Source: Trichobilharzia regenti
Taxonomy: Eukaryota; Platyhelminthes; Trematoda; Strigeidida; Schistosomatidae
NCBI GenBank assembly: GCA_944472135.2
Contig: CALYDD020000426.1
Span: 95,241 to 159,240, forward strand
Reading direction: 5' to 3'
Length of the DNA: 64,000 nucleotides
Below are positions 34,222 to 44,902 of the stretch, piece by piece (within the stretch, counting starts at the first letter, position 1; the number at the start of each line of letters is the position of its first letter). A model generated the notes under the pieces. It searched no databases. It was not told where the DNA came from and saw only the letters and a list, made by a program, of their open reading frames with translations. The position numbers were made by a program, and so were the translations under genes.

Positions 34222-34365
34222 GTTTCTGACGATAGAAACAGATCTGGCGGATTCAAACAGTTGGTGAAAGTTTGGATAGTCGCCGTTCATATTTCCTGGT
34301 GCCGGTCAAGTCCTCTTTGAACAAGCAATATCTGGAACAATTTTGGAATTGGGTCAAGTTCAACA
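34222..34365 (+). other. TR-GAG leader, copy 1
   Basis: 144 bp between the 5' LTR and MPGSKKG. It begins immediately with the hairpin GTTTCTgacgatAGAAAC (34222-34239) instead of a usual TGG-type tRNA primer site. The priming mechanism is unclear. Confidence 0.55.
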
Positions 34366-36285
34366 ATGCCTGGGTCAAAGAAGGGACAGAGTGTCTTGGA
34401 TGCAAACAGGAAAGTAAGTCATCGTGACTTGTCTGTTAATTGTAACGATGTGTCTGACGTTAAGCATGACATGGTTGATGTTATTGTTTCGCCGTTCAGG
34501 GATAATAGGAACATCAAACTCCCTAAATTTGACCACGGTGTTTCGATGGAAACCCGGCTGATTATTTACAATTTGTAAAGGAGTTTGAGATCATTTTGAG
34601 TGGTTTTTTTATTAAATGATGAAATGAAGTTAATGTATTTGATGAGGTACTGCACTGGAGATGCTGCAAGAGCTATACAGTGCTGTACGTTTATGAAGCC
34701 AAAAGAGGGCTACTACGAGGCTATGAGCATACTACGTCAAAGGTTTGGAAGACCTTCGATGATTGTAGGGAAATTATTCGAGGCTGTTGAGGGTAATGGT
34801 GGTCAGTTACAGGATGACTCCCAGGCACTCACTGAGTTTTTAGATAATTTGCTAATTTACAAGAATGGAATGATTTCGATGAATCGCATGAGTGACCTCA
34901 ACTCGAGTTTTATACTAGAAGTAATAGCAAGACGCCTACCTACTCGACTGCAAAGGAAGTGGGTGAAGATAAGCTCCCGTATGCAGGAAGAGGATATCGA
35001 TCCAAAATTTGATGATATCCTGAAACTAGTAAAAGATAGTGTCAATCAATCGATGAGCAAGTTCGCCAGTATATTGAATCTCAACCCTAGAATAGAGCAG
35101 TCTGAGATCAAAATGCAATCATTGATGACGAGTAGGCCTCAGAGAGGTGGATATCGAGAAGGCACCATGATGTCCAGTAATGCATATAGACTTAGTGAGT
35201 GCAACAGGTTTCGTAGTACATCCTCAACAGATAAGTTGCAAGATGCAAGACAAACACGGTTGTGTTTTACACGTTTGCAAGAGGTGCATACAAAGGTGAA
35301 CTGTGAACCAGTGAGCAAGTTCAGTGATAAGCTAAATGTTAGATCAAGGTCTGACTCCGAATTGTGTGACGATAACTGTGCGGTGAAGAAGTCTGTAGTT
35401 GCAACTGGTAAGCCATTGTTGAATAGAGTGTCACAGAATAGAGTTACTGCTTCAGAGTGGAGTTCTGACTCCACAAGTTTACAAAGTATAACTAGTCAGA
35501 GTGAAGATATAAAACCCTTAATGATTTGTGAGGAGGAACCGAAATTGTCTACTTCTGTTATTAAAGAGTTTGAAAATGATGAAGTTGACGGTAAAGTGAA
35601 TATTTGTGGTAATGATCATGATACTTCACAGTTGTCTTTGGTTGATCATTATGAGATGAGGGATATGCCTACAACGTGAAGTAGAATTTAACGCAGATGC
35701 AGTTCCAGAAGGTGTGCATACTTGTGAGACAGTCAGTGTAATTGATCAGCGTGTAGCCCACCTATCATCAGATGATAGTGCTAAACCCGAACTATTAGTG
35801 AAAGACAGCAGTGGTGGTAACCTTGCAGTTGGACAAAAATCTGAAAGCCGAAAAAGAACAGCTTCTGATCCACGCTAAGTTCATCACCTTGTGTCACTCA
35901 GTCATCGTTGGTGCTTTCATCCACAATCAAACAGATGCCCATCAACTCAAGTATCTTCTGCAATGACTATGATAGTATTGGTGCGTTTGAAAGGAAGAAA
36001 GATATTGTTCAGTTTAGTGAGAATAAGCTACGTGTAAACGAGAGAGTAATTGTTAAATTGACGTGCATGAATAAAGGCATTTCTAGTTTCAAGTTACTAT
36101 TTGAATGTTATTATCTTTGGTGTAAATTACTCTGTTTCTATACTTGGTTGATGAGATATGTCGTGTGCTTGTTCGTCATCTATATTCTACGATACAATGA
36201 CATGAGCGAGTTGCCGTTCAGATTTGAGGATATAGCTGATAGAAGAAAGTTAGCAAATGAACTCTGCGACTATTTTCCAACCTAG
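34366..36285 (+). pseudogene. gag-like gene of TR-GAG copy 1
   Basis: Segments: 34366-34578 (MPGSKKG to a stop), 34600-35679 (DUF1759-like core, then Ser/acidic-rich tail) and 35908-36285 (C-terminal part with the hydrophobic segment). The family expectation LPKFDGNP..DY is split by 14 nt at 34534-34547, and the run TTTTTTT at 34604-34610 carries a second frame change. A deletion near 35670 (MPTT joined to ACGTGAAG) and further small changes follow. It would make a particle protein if intact; as read it cannot. Confidence 0.75.
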
Positions 36286-36830
36286 AGCGTCAACCTGAGA
36301 AGGGTTGTAGGCGTACTGGTGCAAGTCCTACGATTCTTCAAAGGGTAGCGTATCAATGAGCAGCCCAACGTGCTTGGTGTGTGAATTTGTACATATGTTC
36401 ATGTTGTATATACTGAATTGGTATCATTTATCATCTGTCTGTTGGTAATTCTGTTTGTGTCCGGACGACTTCCACTTGGATCATCAACCTGAGAAGGGTT
36501 GCAGACGTACTGGTGTAAGTCCTACAGTTCTTCAAGGGTAGTTTGTCATGCCTGAATCCACAACATTTGATGTAGTGATTGTACATATGTTTGTGGTAAA
36601 TAGTTGTGTGAGTTCCAATTGATGTAATTGTTGGTTAATCTTGTTTGTGTCTGGACATTCCACAACTTACAATCGTCAACCTGTGAAGGGTTGTAGGCAT
36701 ACTGGTGTAAGTCCTGCAATTCCTCGAAGGAATTCCATCAAGACATGATCGGCGAGGTTGTTTGTACTATTTGTATATACGTGTAGTGTGTCATATCAAT
36801 TGGTGATTTTGGATCCATTGTGTTTACTCG
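36286..36830 (+). repeat. About 192-bp tandem repeat, three diverged units, in TR-GAG 3' region
   Basis: Each unit begins CAACCTGwGAAGGGTTGyAGrCrTACTGGTG (shown with ambiguity codes; starts near 36291, 36484 and 36676). The units share blocks such as TGTACATATGTT and TTTGTGTC.GGAC. The other TR-GAG copies have a single unit at the equivalent place (for example 39807 and, inverted, 1154 and 30143), so the unit number varies between copies. Confidence 0.8.
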
Positions 36831-39228
36831 ATGTTTTCGCACCTTGTTGTTATGGCGTAATTTTGTTAAACTTTTCGTCGTGATTACTTCTGAAGTTGTT
36901 TCCAGTCTTCTACATCCGTGAATGAATTGATTGATGTTGAAGACAGCAGATGGGTCGTATACGCCATGGAGGCTAGGCTACTGCTGAGAATGACATGCAC
37001 ACGGAGATAAGGATTACCTGTGGTCCCACACGCCGGGAAGCGAGAGTGTAGACGACTGAGGCTCGCATACGTCACCGTTACTAGAACTGAGGCAGAATGA
37101 GTGACAAGCGATTGCAATGGTAATTGATAGTGAATAAAAAAGAGGATGTGCGTAGAGTATCGTGAGGTGCTGCCATGGTCACACTGCATTCTGCAAGAGT
37201 CATTCTAGCCAGTGGCGGTTGTGTTGCAAGATGTCAAGAGGATACCTTCATCTGGAGGCGCAGGTCGTCAGCGATGTGTGAGATTGTGCTGTGGGTATGC
37301 TTGTGGTGTGTTGGCTTTTCTGTTTGTTTTCCATTTCAGCTCTGTCCGTGTGACCCAGGTTCTCGCAATGGCATCCAAGTCAACGTGCATTGGTCGTGAA
37401 GGAAGAAAGGGTTGGATCCCATTTTTGCCGGGGAGTGTCAATGGAGTTGAAGATTGAACGATCAATTCTTGTTTGTTTGCTCAAAATCAACTTCCCCAAT
37501 TTTCGCGGAGGCATCAATACGACAGTCATCGTCTCATCGGTCGCTGTTCAGAAAGAAGAGTGAAACATCGTCAGAAGTAATACAATGATTTATTATTGTA
37601 ATATTTGTTTTCAGACCTTAGTTCGCTTATTCTTTTTATATGTTGGTGTAACAATAAAGAAATATCAAGCGGCAGATCGGTGTTTTGGTCTTTTCGTCCG
37701 TTATAACTAAGCGTTTCTGAAATCTTCGAAGAACAGCGTGGGCCCGAGCGTAGCGAGAGCTGGGCATTAACGGTTTATGAGACGTGATTGACAAGGGTAG
37801 CAGGGTTTGGGCCTAGGTTGACGGTTAGAAGGCATAGCATCAAAAGGTCTACCAACCCAACTGCTATTCGTCATACCGGTACACACCTTTGGGTTGTCTT
37901 TATAACTTAAAGGGAATTGTGAGGAGAGGTGCTTTGGCTGCAAGACTTTAGGAGTCTTGCAGCCTGACTTTCTATAAGGTGGAGCACGCGGAAAACCTCC
38001 GGATATACTTGTGTTTCGAGAGGAGTTTTTCGTAACAAGTGATGGTTTGTTGACGTTCTTACTCTCAGCAGGCTTATTGAATACAAAGTATTCTTCCCCA
38101 TCATTAGTCTCAACCCTGCGAAATTTGTTCATCGTGGTGAGGTTACTACGTTTGGAGGGAAATTTCTTAGAACAACTTGCAGAAGTTCTAGCTATTTGAA
38201 CATCTTTCGATGAGGCTTTATCTACAGGGGTACTGGTATCTAAATCAGTTCCTAGTTCCATTGACAGGTGTGGTTGTTGTGTAGTTTGCTGAATGCTAGT
38301 TTCAGCACTAGGTGTCTGTTGCTGTGCACGATCCTTATTTAGTAAATCAAAGCTAGAGGAGGTGACCAGGTTATTACTACGCATTATTCTGCGTTGACAC
38401 GGTGTTTTATCCTGAGCTACGGTTATAGACTTATAACTGCTATTCAGTCTTAAGTGATCCTGACACTTAGTAAACTTACTAGCATCAAGGGAATTACTGA
38501 ATTTAAAAATGATGGGACAATTAACCTGGTTAGACTTTTTATGAAGTCTTTTGCATTCACATGGAACACTAGCCATGCCACAACAAATCGGGATTTTGTG
38601 TCTTACAGTTTTCAGGGGCAGAGAATCTGGGACGTTGTAAACTATAGCTTGGTGAGAAGAGGTTATACGCTTCATCACCTCAATAGCCAAGCAGTCAATC
38701 AGATTTTCAGCTTTATTTAGGTTGTCTGGAGATATTTTAGGATGTTGTTTTAGCAGACAGGCTATTGGGTCTAAATCCGAAAGCTTGTTTTGAGTTACAT
38801 CCAGTAAAGACTTAAACTGGCCAATATCAAAACAGCTCTCCGTGGTATTTGAGATTGGCAGCGACATACTATCAAACTGATCTAATTTTTTCTGAATTTC
38901 ACTTACTTGCCTCTGCATATCTTTCAAAAGAGGTTTAGTTTACAGAACTCAGAGTTCTCTAACAGAACATCTTTCACCTGTATCACAGGAGTGAGATCTG
39001 CACTCAAACCATTTTGAGAGCTAGTAGTTGATACTGTATTACCAGGCGGTAATGCAGTTATAACCGAATTTGAGCCACTATCTAAAACAACTGTGTTTCT
39101 ACGAACACGTTTTTTAGATATTTGGACCATAATTTCAAGAATTATAAGACAATAAGCAGTAAATAAATTTCAGAGCAAACTCGTGCGAAAATGTCACCAA
39201 TTTCGAACGTACCGCCAGTTAAAATAGC

Positions 39229-39801
39229 ATGCATACTTGCCAAGCCGTCAGTGTAATTGATCAGCGTGTAGCCCACCTATCATCAGATGCTAGTGCTAAA
39301 CCGGAGCTGACAGTAAAAGATGGAATTGGTAGAAATCTTGCAGTTAGACAACTTTCTGAAAGGCGAACAACAACAGCTTCTGATCCACCGCTAAGTTCAT
39401 TAACTGGTATCAATCAGTCGTCGTTGGTGTTGTCATCCACAATGAAACAGACGCCCATCAACTCAAGTATCTTGTGCAATGACTATGATAGTATTGGTGC
39501 ATTTGAAAAGACGAAAGATATTGCTCAGTTTATTGAGGATAAACCAAGTGTAAACGAGAGAGTAATTGTTAAATTGACTTGGATGAATAAAGGCATTTCT
39601 AGTTTCAAGTCACTATTTGAATGCTATTGTCTTTGGTGTAAATTACTCTGTGCCTACGCTTGGTTGACCAGATACGTCGTGTGTTTGTTCGTCATCTATA
39701 TTTTACGATACAATGATATGAGCGTGTTACCGTTCAGATTTGAGGATATAGCTGATAGAGGAAAGTCAGCAAATGAACTCTTCGACGATTTTCCAACCTA
39801 G
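39229..39801 (+). CDS. TR-GAG C-terminal gag segment, unbroken (right copy of P)
   Basis: An open 190-residue stretch, the best-preserved copy of the TR-GAG C-terminal region. It begins at the C/P junction, so its ATG is incidental. It is Ser/Thr-rich, then basic (NERVIVKL), then has a hydrophobic region of about 35 residues (SLFECYCLWCKLLCAY ... VVCLFVIYIL) that could span a membrane, and ends ELFDDFPT. No known domain is recognised. Whether it is a gag tail or a separate envelope-like product cannot be told from sequence alone. Confidence 0.5.
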   Translation: MHTCQAVSVIDQRVAHLSSDASAKPELTVKDGIGRNLAVRQLSERRTTTASDPPLSSLTGINQSSLVLSSTMKQTPINSSILCNDYDSIGAFEKTKDIAQFIEDKPSVNERVIVKLTWMNKGISSFKSLFECYCLWCKLLCAYAWLTRYVVCLFVIYILRYNDMSVLPFRFEDIADRGKSANELFDDFPT

Positions 39802-40565
39802 AGCGTCAACCTGAGAGGGGTTGTAGGCGTACTGGTGTAAGTCCTGCAATTCTTCAGAGGAATTCCATCGAGACACTATCCGCGAGATTATTTGTAATGT
39901 TTGTATATACGTGTCGTGTGTCATATCAATTGGTGTTTTTGGATCCATTGTGTTTAGTCGTTGTTTTCGCACCTTGTTGTTATGGCGTAATTTTGTTAAA
40001 CTTTTCGTCGTGATTACTTCTGAAGTTGTTTCCAGTCTTCTACATCCGTGAATGAATTGATTGATGTTGAAGACAGCAGATGGGTCGTATACGCCATGGA
40101 GGCTGGGCTACTGCTGAGAATGACATGCACACGGAGATAAGGATTACCTGTGGTCCCACACGCCGGGAAGCGAGAGTGTAGACGACTGAGGCTCGCATAC
40201 GTCACCGTTACTAGAACTGAGGCAGAATGAGTGACAAGCGATTGCAATGGTAATTGATAGTGAATAAAAAAGAGGATGTGCGTAGAGTATCGTGAGGTGC
40301 TCCTATGGTCACACTGCATTCTGCAAGAGTCATTCCAGCGAGTGGCGGTTGTGTTGCAAGATGTCAAGAGGATACCTTCATCTGGAGGCGCAGGTCGTCA
40401 GCGATGTGTGAGATTGTGCTGTGGGTATGCTTGTGGTGTGTTGGCTTTTCTGTTTGTTTTCCATTTCAGCTCTGTCCGTGTGACCCAGGTTCTCGCAATG
40501 GCATCCAAGTCAACGTGCATTGGTCGTGAAGGAAGAAAGGGTTGGATCCCATTTTTGCCGGGGAG

Positions 40566-40833
40566 TGTCAATGGAGTTGAAGATTGAACGATGAATTCAT
40601 TTTTGTTTGCTCAAAATCAACTTCCCCAATTTTCGCGGAGGCATCAATACGACAGTCATCGTCTCATCGGTCGCTGTTCGGAAGGAAGTCAGCAGTATTC
40701 CGTCAGAAGTTATATTGCGATTTATTGTTGTAATGATTGTTCACAGACCTTAGTTGTAACATTGTTTATATGATGGTGTAACAATAAAGATTCCTCCAGT
40801 CACCAATTAACGGTTTACCTGACGTGACTGACA
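40566..40833 (+). repeat. TR-GAG LTR (3' LTR of copy P, right arm), internally deleted
   Basis: TGTCAATGGAG to GTGACTGACA, 268 bp. About 90 bp are missing after GTCACCAATT relative to the 358-bp form. The following GACTT (40834-40838) is the complement of AAGTC next to the LTR at 18323-18680, which suggests these were the two ends of one insertion. Confidence 0.8.
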
Positions 40834-41308
40834 GACTTCTTTACCGCACCGTTGTCGTCTCAACATTTGGACTCAGGCCTGGAGTTTACATTTAGATTAT
40901 CACTCGACTTGCACACTGGTTCACAGTTCACCTTTGTATGCACCTCTTGCAAACGTGAAAAAACACAACCGTGTTTGTCTTGCATCTTGTAACTTATCTG
41001 TTGAGGATGTACTACGAAACCTGTCACACTCACTAGGTCTATATGCATTACTAGACATCATGGAGCCTTCCCGATATCCACCTCTCAGAGACCCTAATGT
41101 GCACTATCATGATCATTATCAAAAATTTTCAATTTACCATCATCTATCTGGTCGACTTCACCATTTTCAAACTCTTCAATAACAGCAGTAGATGATTTCG
41201 GTTCTTCCTCACAAATCCCTAAAGATTTAATACCTTCGCTCTGACTAGTAATACCTTGAAAACTTGTGGAGTCAGAAATGAACTCTGAAGAAATAACTCC
41301 ATTCTGTC
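40834..41308 (-). pseudogene. Mosaic gag fragments
   Basis: Minus-strand gag sequence in two non-contiguous pieces: 40834-41090 (segment SVVK/CTRLQEVHTKV side) joined at about 41092 to 41093-41308 (acidic DDSKLN... segment). It then joins directly to element C endonuclease at 41309. The order shows an internal deletion and a rearrangement breakpoint. No intact ORF. Confidence 0.6.
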
Positions 41309-42905
41309 GAAGAATTAATTCAACTCTGTCAATGGGATGACTATTTTACCACTGACTCCCTGGAGGCCGTAGTAACCCTGTTTTACAGGAATGTTACCCT
41401 TTGTCTAGATACTGTTGCTCCAAAGAAAATAGTGAAATTAAGTAGACACTGAGCTGAATATATTCCAAGGGCACACCGTAATAAGTTAAGGAAGCTGAAG
41501 AAACAGTACTATTCCACCAAGGATATATCACTATTGCTCTCAATCCACGAGTCTCTTGAATCTATCAAGCGCCTGCGCTCTCAAAAGGACCTCGACGAAG
41601 AGTTAACGGCACTTGAAAGTACCTCCAAAGTTTGTAACTTAACAGTACTTCTTAAAAAACGAATGCAGTCGGCGAGGGAAATCCCCTACTTACTTCACGA
41701 CAAAGTAATCTACAATGAGCCTGCCACTATCTGTGAACTTTTCAGTGATTGGTTTGCAAACTTTAGTTTAGAAACACATATGCCTGGTGAAACCGCCCCC
41801 GTTACTAGCTCTTCCCTTGAAAGAATTGTGTTCACTAATCAACTAATAGTACAAGCAATTAAAAGCCTTAAACCTTCCACTAGTAGGGGACCCGATGGCC
41901 TCGCTTCGATAATTTTCAAAAACAGTGGGTGTGATATACCCTTGTTACTTCTTAAATTCTTCTCAATATCTATGGACACTGGCACTTACCCTAGTGAGTG
42001 GAAAACTAGCTTCATAATTCCACATTACAAATCTGGTGATAAGGCAAACGTCCGCAATTACAGACCCATAAATATAACCCCAGTTATCTCACGAATCATG
42101 GAGAAAGTTGTAAAAGATCAATTGTCAGACTACCTAATTAGGGAAGATCTTGTTACAAGGTCTCAACACGGATTTCTCAAAAATAGATCCTGCGTTACTT
42201 GCCACTTAGACTTTTTCAACTGCATCACTAGTAGTCGCGAAGCACGTAAGCTAGTCGTTGTTCTCTATTTCGATATATCTAGGGCATTTGACATGGTATC
42301 TCACAGTATTCTCTTTGAGAAGCTGTACTCTTGTGGAATTCGCAGTCCATTACTTAACTGGTTAAAATCATTTCTAAGCAAAAGGGTACAAATAACCAAA
42401 GTTGGATCTGTATTGTCTCATCCTAGGCAGATCTCAAGTGGGGTTGTGCAAGGTTATGTCCTAGGTTCACTTTTATTTACAGTCTACATTAACAGCATTT
42501 GCAAGTGCTTCACCTCAGGTAAACCATTCCTATATGCTGACGACCTCAAAGTCGTCTACTCCTGCTACACTCATGAATTAAGCGATATGGTTACTAAAAT
42601 ACATCTTGAACTAAGTAGTCTCGCAACATGGTGTGCTGAATCCTGTCTAAACTTTAACATTGACAAATGCGGCTGGATTTGTATCGGAAACAGTAACCTT
42701 GATTTAACTCTTGAAATAAATGGGCGAAAACCAGCTAAGCTCAACCCAGTCGTAGATCTCGGTATTAGATACTCTAGTAACCTAACGTTCGCTGAACAGA
42801 CTGATTATGCCAGACGTAAAACACGAAGGCTGATAGGATGCATAACACGCAATTTCTTTTGTTGTGAAACTAAGGTTTTATTATACAAAGTATGTGTCTG
42901 ACCTA
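41309..42905 (+). pseudogene. Element C ORF2, third copy (end of endonuclease plus RT)
   Basis: Direct repeat of 14583-16179 (offset 26,726). It begins at ELIQLCQWDDYF, has the same in-frame TGA (41450-41452), then an open RT of 455 residues (41534-42901) with YFDISRAFDM, SGVVQGYVLG and YADDLK, and ends at the same YKVCV truncation. It reads SGKPF where the left copy reads SCKPF. It lacks the endonuclease N-terminus. Confidence 0.8.
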
Positions 42906-42982
42906 TCTTTAGGTGGGCTCACGCTGATCAATTACACTGACAGATTGACAAGTATGCATGCCTTCTGCAACTGCATCTGCAT

Positions 42983-43512
42983 CAATTTGGAATAAAACGT
43001 CACGATTGTAACTTATAACATAACTGATCGTATCTGTAAAAATAGCTTTCTAATTACCGAATTTGGATATAAGTCAAAAATGAGATTCGGACTTGTACAC
43101 ACCTAAGTTATATTGTGGAATTACTTCAAGCTATATTTTTTCCCAAGTAATTTTAATCCATTCAAAACGTACTTGGGTTTTTTGTTAATGCGAAGACAGT
43201 ATTTCTATATTTCATGATGTGCTCCATTGAATGACTGGTTATCATATTGTTTCCACAAACCAAAGACAAAAACGTCAGCAACCATGTAATTTAACCATAA
43301 ACCGAATTTATGGAATTTAAATAATGCTTATCCATGCCTGTACATTTGGTGTGTCCTACACAGGTAGGAAAAATATGTATTTTATTAAAACATTATTATT
43401 GAGTATGATTGCTAATCGTATATGTAATTTATCATATCTAATTTATCATATTGATGATGCCTGTAAACTAGCGTCCCTCATGTACAAAATGAGAATATAC
43501 TACTACTATTTA
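42983..43512 (+). mobile_element. Element E, third copy
   Basis: Direct copy of 16257-16786, with the same 20-bp flanks. It is carried along with the 41.31-44.98 kb duplication. Confidence 0.8.
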
Positions 43513-43571
43513 TTCTGCAACTGCATCTGCATTCAATTCTAATTCACGTTGTAAGTGTACAGAACCTTTAT

Positions 43572-44902
43572 TCAACTTAGCAGTAGTAGGCATTCCCCCA
43601 TTTCATCATTATCAACCAAAGACAAATGTGCACTATCATGATCATTATCAAAAATATTCAATTTACTATCATCTATCTGGTCGACTTCACCATTTTCAAA
43701 CTCTTCAATAACAGCAGTAGATGATTTCGGTTCTTCCTCACAAATCCCTAAAGATTTAATACCTTCGCTCTGACTAGTAATACCTTGAAAACTTGTGGAG
43801 TCAGAACTCCACTCTGAAGCAATAACTCCACTCTGTGACACTCTATTCAACAATGGCTTACCAGTTGCAACTACAGACTTCTTCACCGCGCAATCATCGT
43901 CACACAATTCGGAGTCAGACCTTGATCTAACATTTAGCTTATCACTGAACTTGCTTACTGGTTCACAGTTCACCTTTGTATGCACCTCTTGCAAACGTGT
44001 AAAACACAACCGTGCTTGTCTTGCATCTTGCAACTTATCTGTTGAGGATGTACTACGAAACCTGTTGCACTCACTAAGTCTATATGCATTACTAGACATC
44101 ATGGTGCCTTCTCGATATCCACCTCTCCGAGACCCTTTCGTCATCAATGATTGCATTTTGATCTCAGACTGCTCTATTCTAGGGTTGAGATTCAATATAC
44201 TGGCAAACTTGCTCTTAGACTGATTGACACTATTATTAACCAGTTTCAGATGTCATCGAACTTTGGCTCGATACCCTCATCCTCCTAACGGGAGCTTATC
44301 TTCACCCACTTCCTTTGCAGTCGAGTAGGTAGGCGTCTTGCTATTACTTCTAGTGTAAAACTCGAGTTGAGGTCACTCATGCAATTCATCGTAACCAATG
44401 CATTCTTGTAAATCAACAGATTATCCATAAACTCAGTAAGTGTCTTGGTGTCATCTTGTAGTTGACCACCATTACCCTTAACAGCCTCGAATAATTTCCC
44501 TACAATCATCGAAGGTCTTCCAAACCTTTGACGTAGTATGCTCATAGCCTCGTAGTAGCCCTCTTTTGGCTTCATAAACGTACAGCACTGTATAGCTCTT
44601 GCAGCATCTCCAGTGCAGTACCTCATCAAATACATTAACTTCAATTCATCATTTAATAAAAAAACCACTCAAAATGATCTCAAACTCCTTTACAAATTGT
44701 AAATAATCAGCCGGGTTTCCATCGAAACACCGTGGTCAAATTTAGGGAGTTTGATGTTCCTATTATCCCTGAACGGCGAAACAATAACATCAACCATGTC
44801 ATGCTTAACGTCAGACACATCGTTACAATTAACAGACAAGTCACGATGACTTACTTTCCTGTTTGCATCCAAGACACTCTGTCCCTTCTTTGACCCAGGC
44901 AT
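43572..44902 (-). pseudogene. TR-GAG gag-like gene, third copy
   Basis: Segments 44902-44690 (MPGSKKG), 44668-44285 (DUF1759-like core) and 44195-43572 (tail). It shares the two family-wide breaks. Additional one-base changes near 44250 and 44286 shift the frame. Within the core, ALVTMNC replaces GMISMNR, so this copy or part of it has diverged more than its flanks. Confidence 0.7.

Larger units (their letters stand above)
33864..37793 (+). mobile_element. TR-GAG LTR element, copy 1, complete (3.93 kb)
   Basis: LTRs at 33864-34221 and 37436-37793 (358 bp each, differing at roughly 15 sites by eye). The target duplication is AGGGT (33859-33863 and 37794-37798). It sits in C ORF1 on the opposite strand; removing it restores the ORF1 reading. 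The internal 3.2 kb holds the leader, gag segments and a 3' region with about three 192-bp tandem repeats (36286-36830). No protease, RT, RNase H or integrase. The left arm has only a solo LTR at this site. Confidence 0.93.
33727..39130 (-). pseudogene. Element C ORF1 (right copy), split by TR-GAG copy 1
   Basis: Mirror of the left ORF1. ATG at 39130. A one-base loss in a T run near 38930 shifts the frame between 39130-38924 and 38927-37799. TR-GAG copy 1 then interrupts, and the end lies at 33858-33727 (VQEHMVNFPGV ... PPFHS). Apart from these it is nearly identical to the left copy. Confidence 0.75.
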
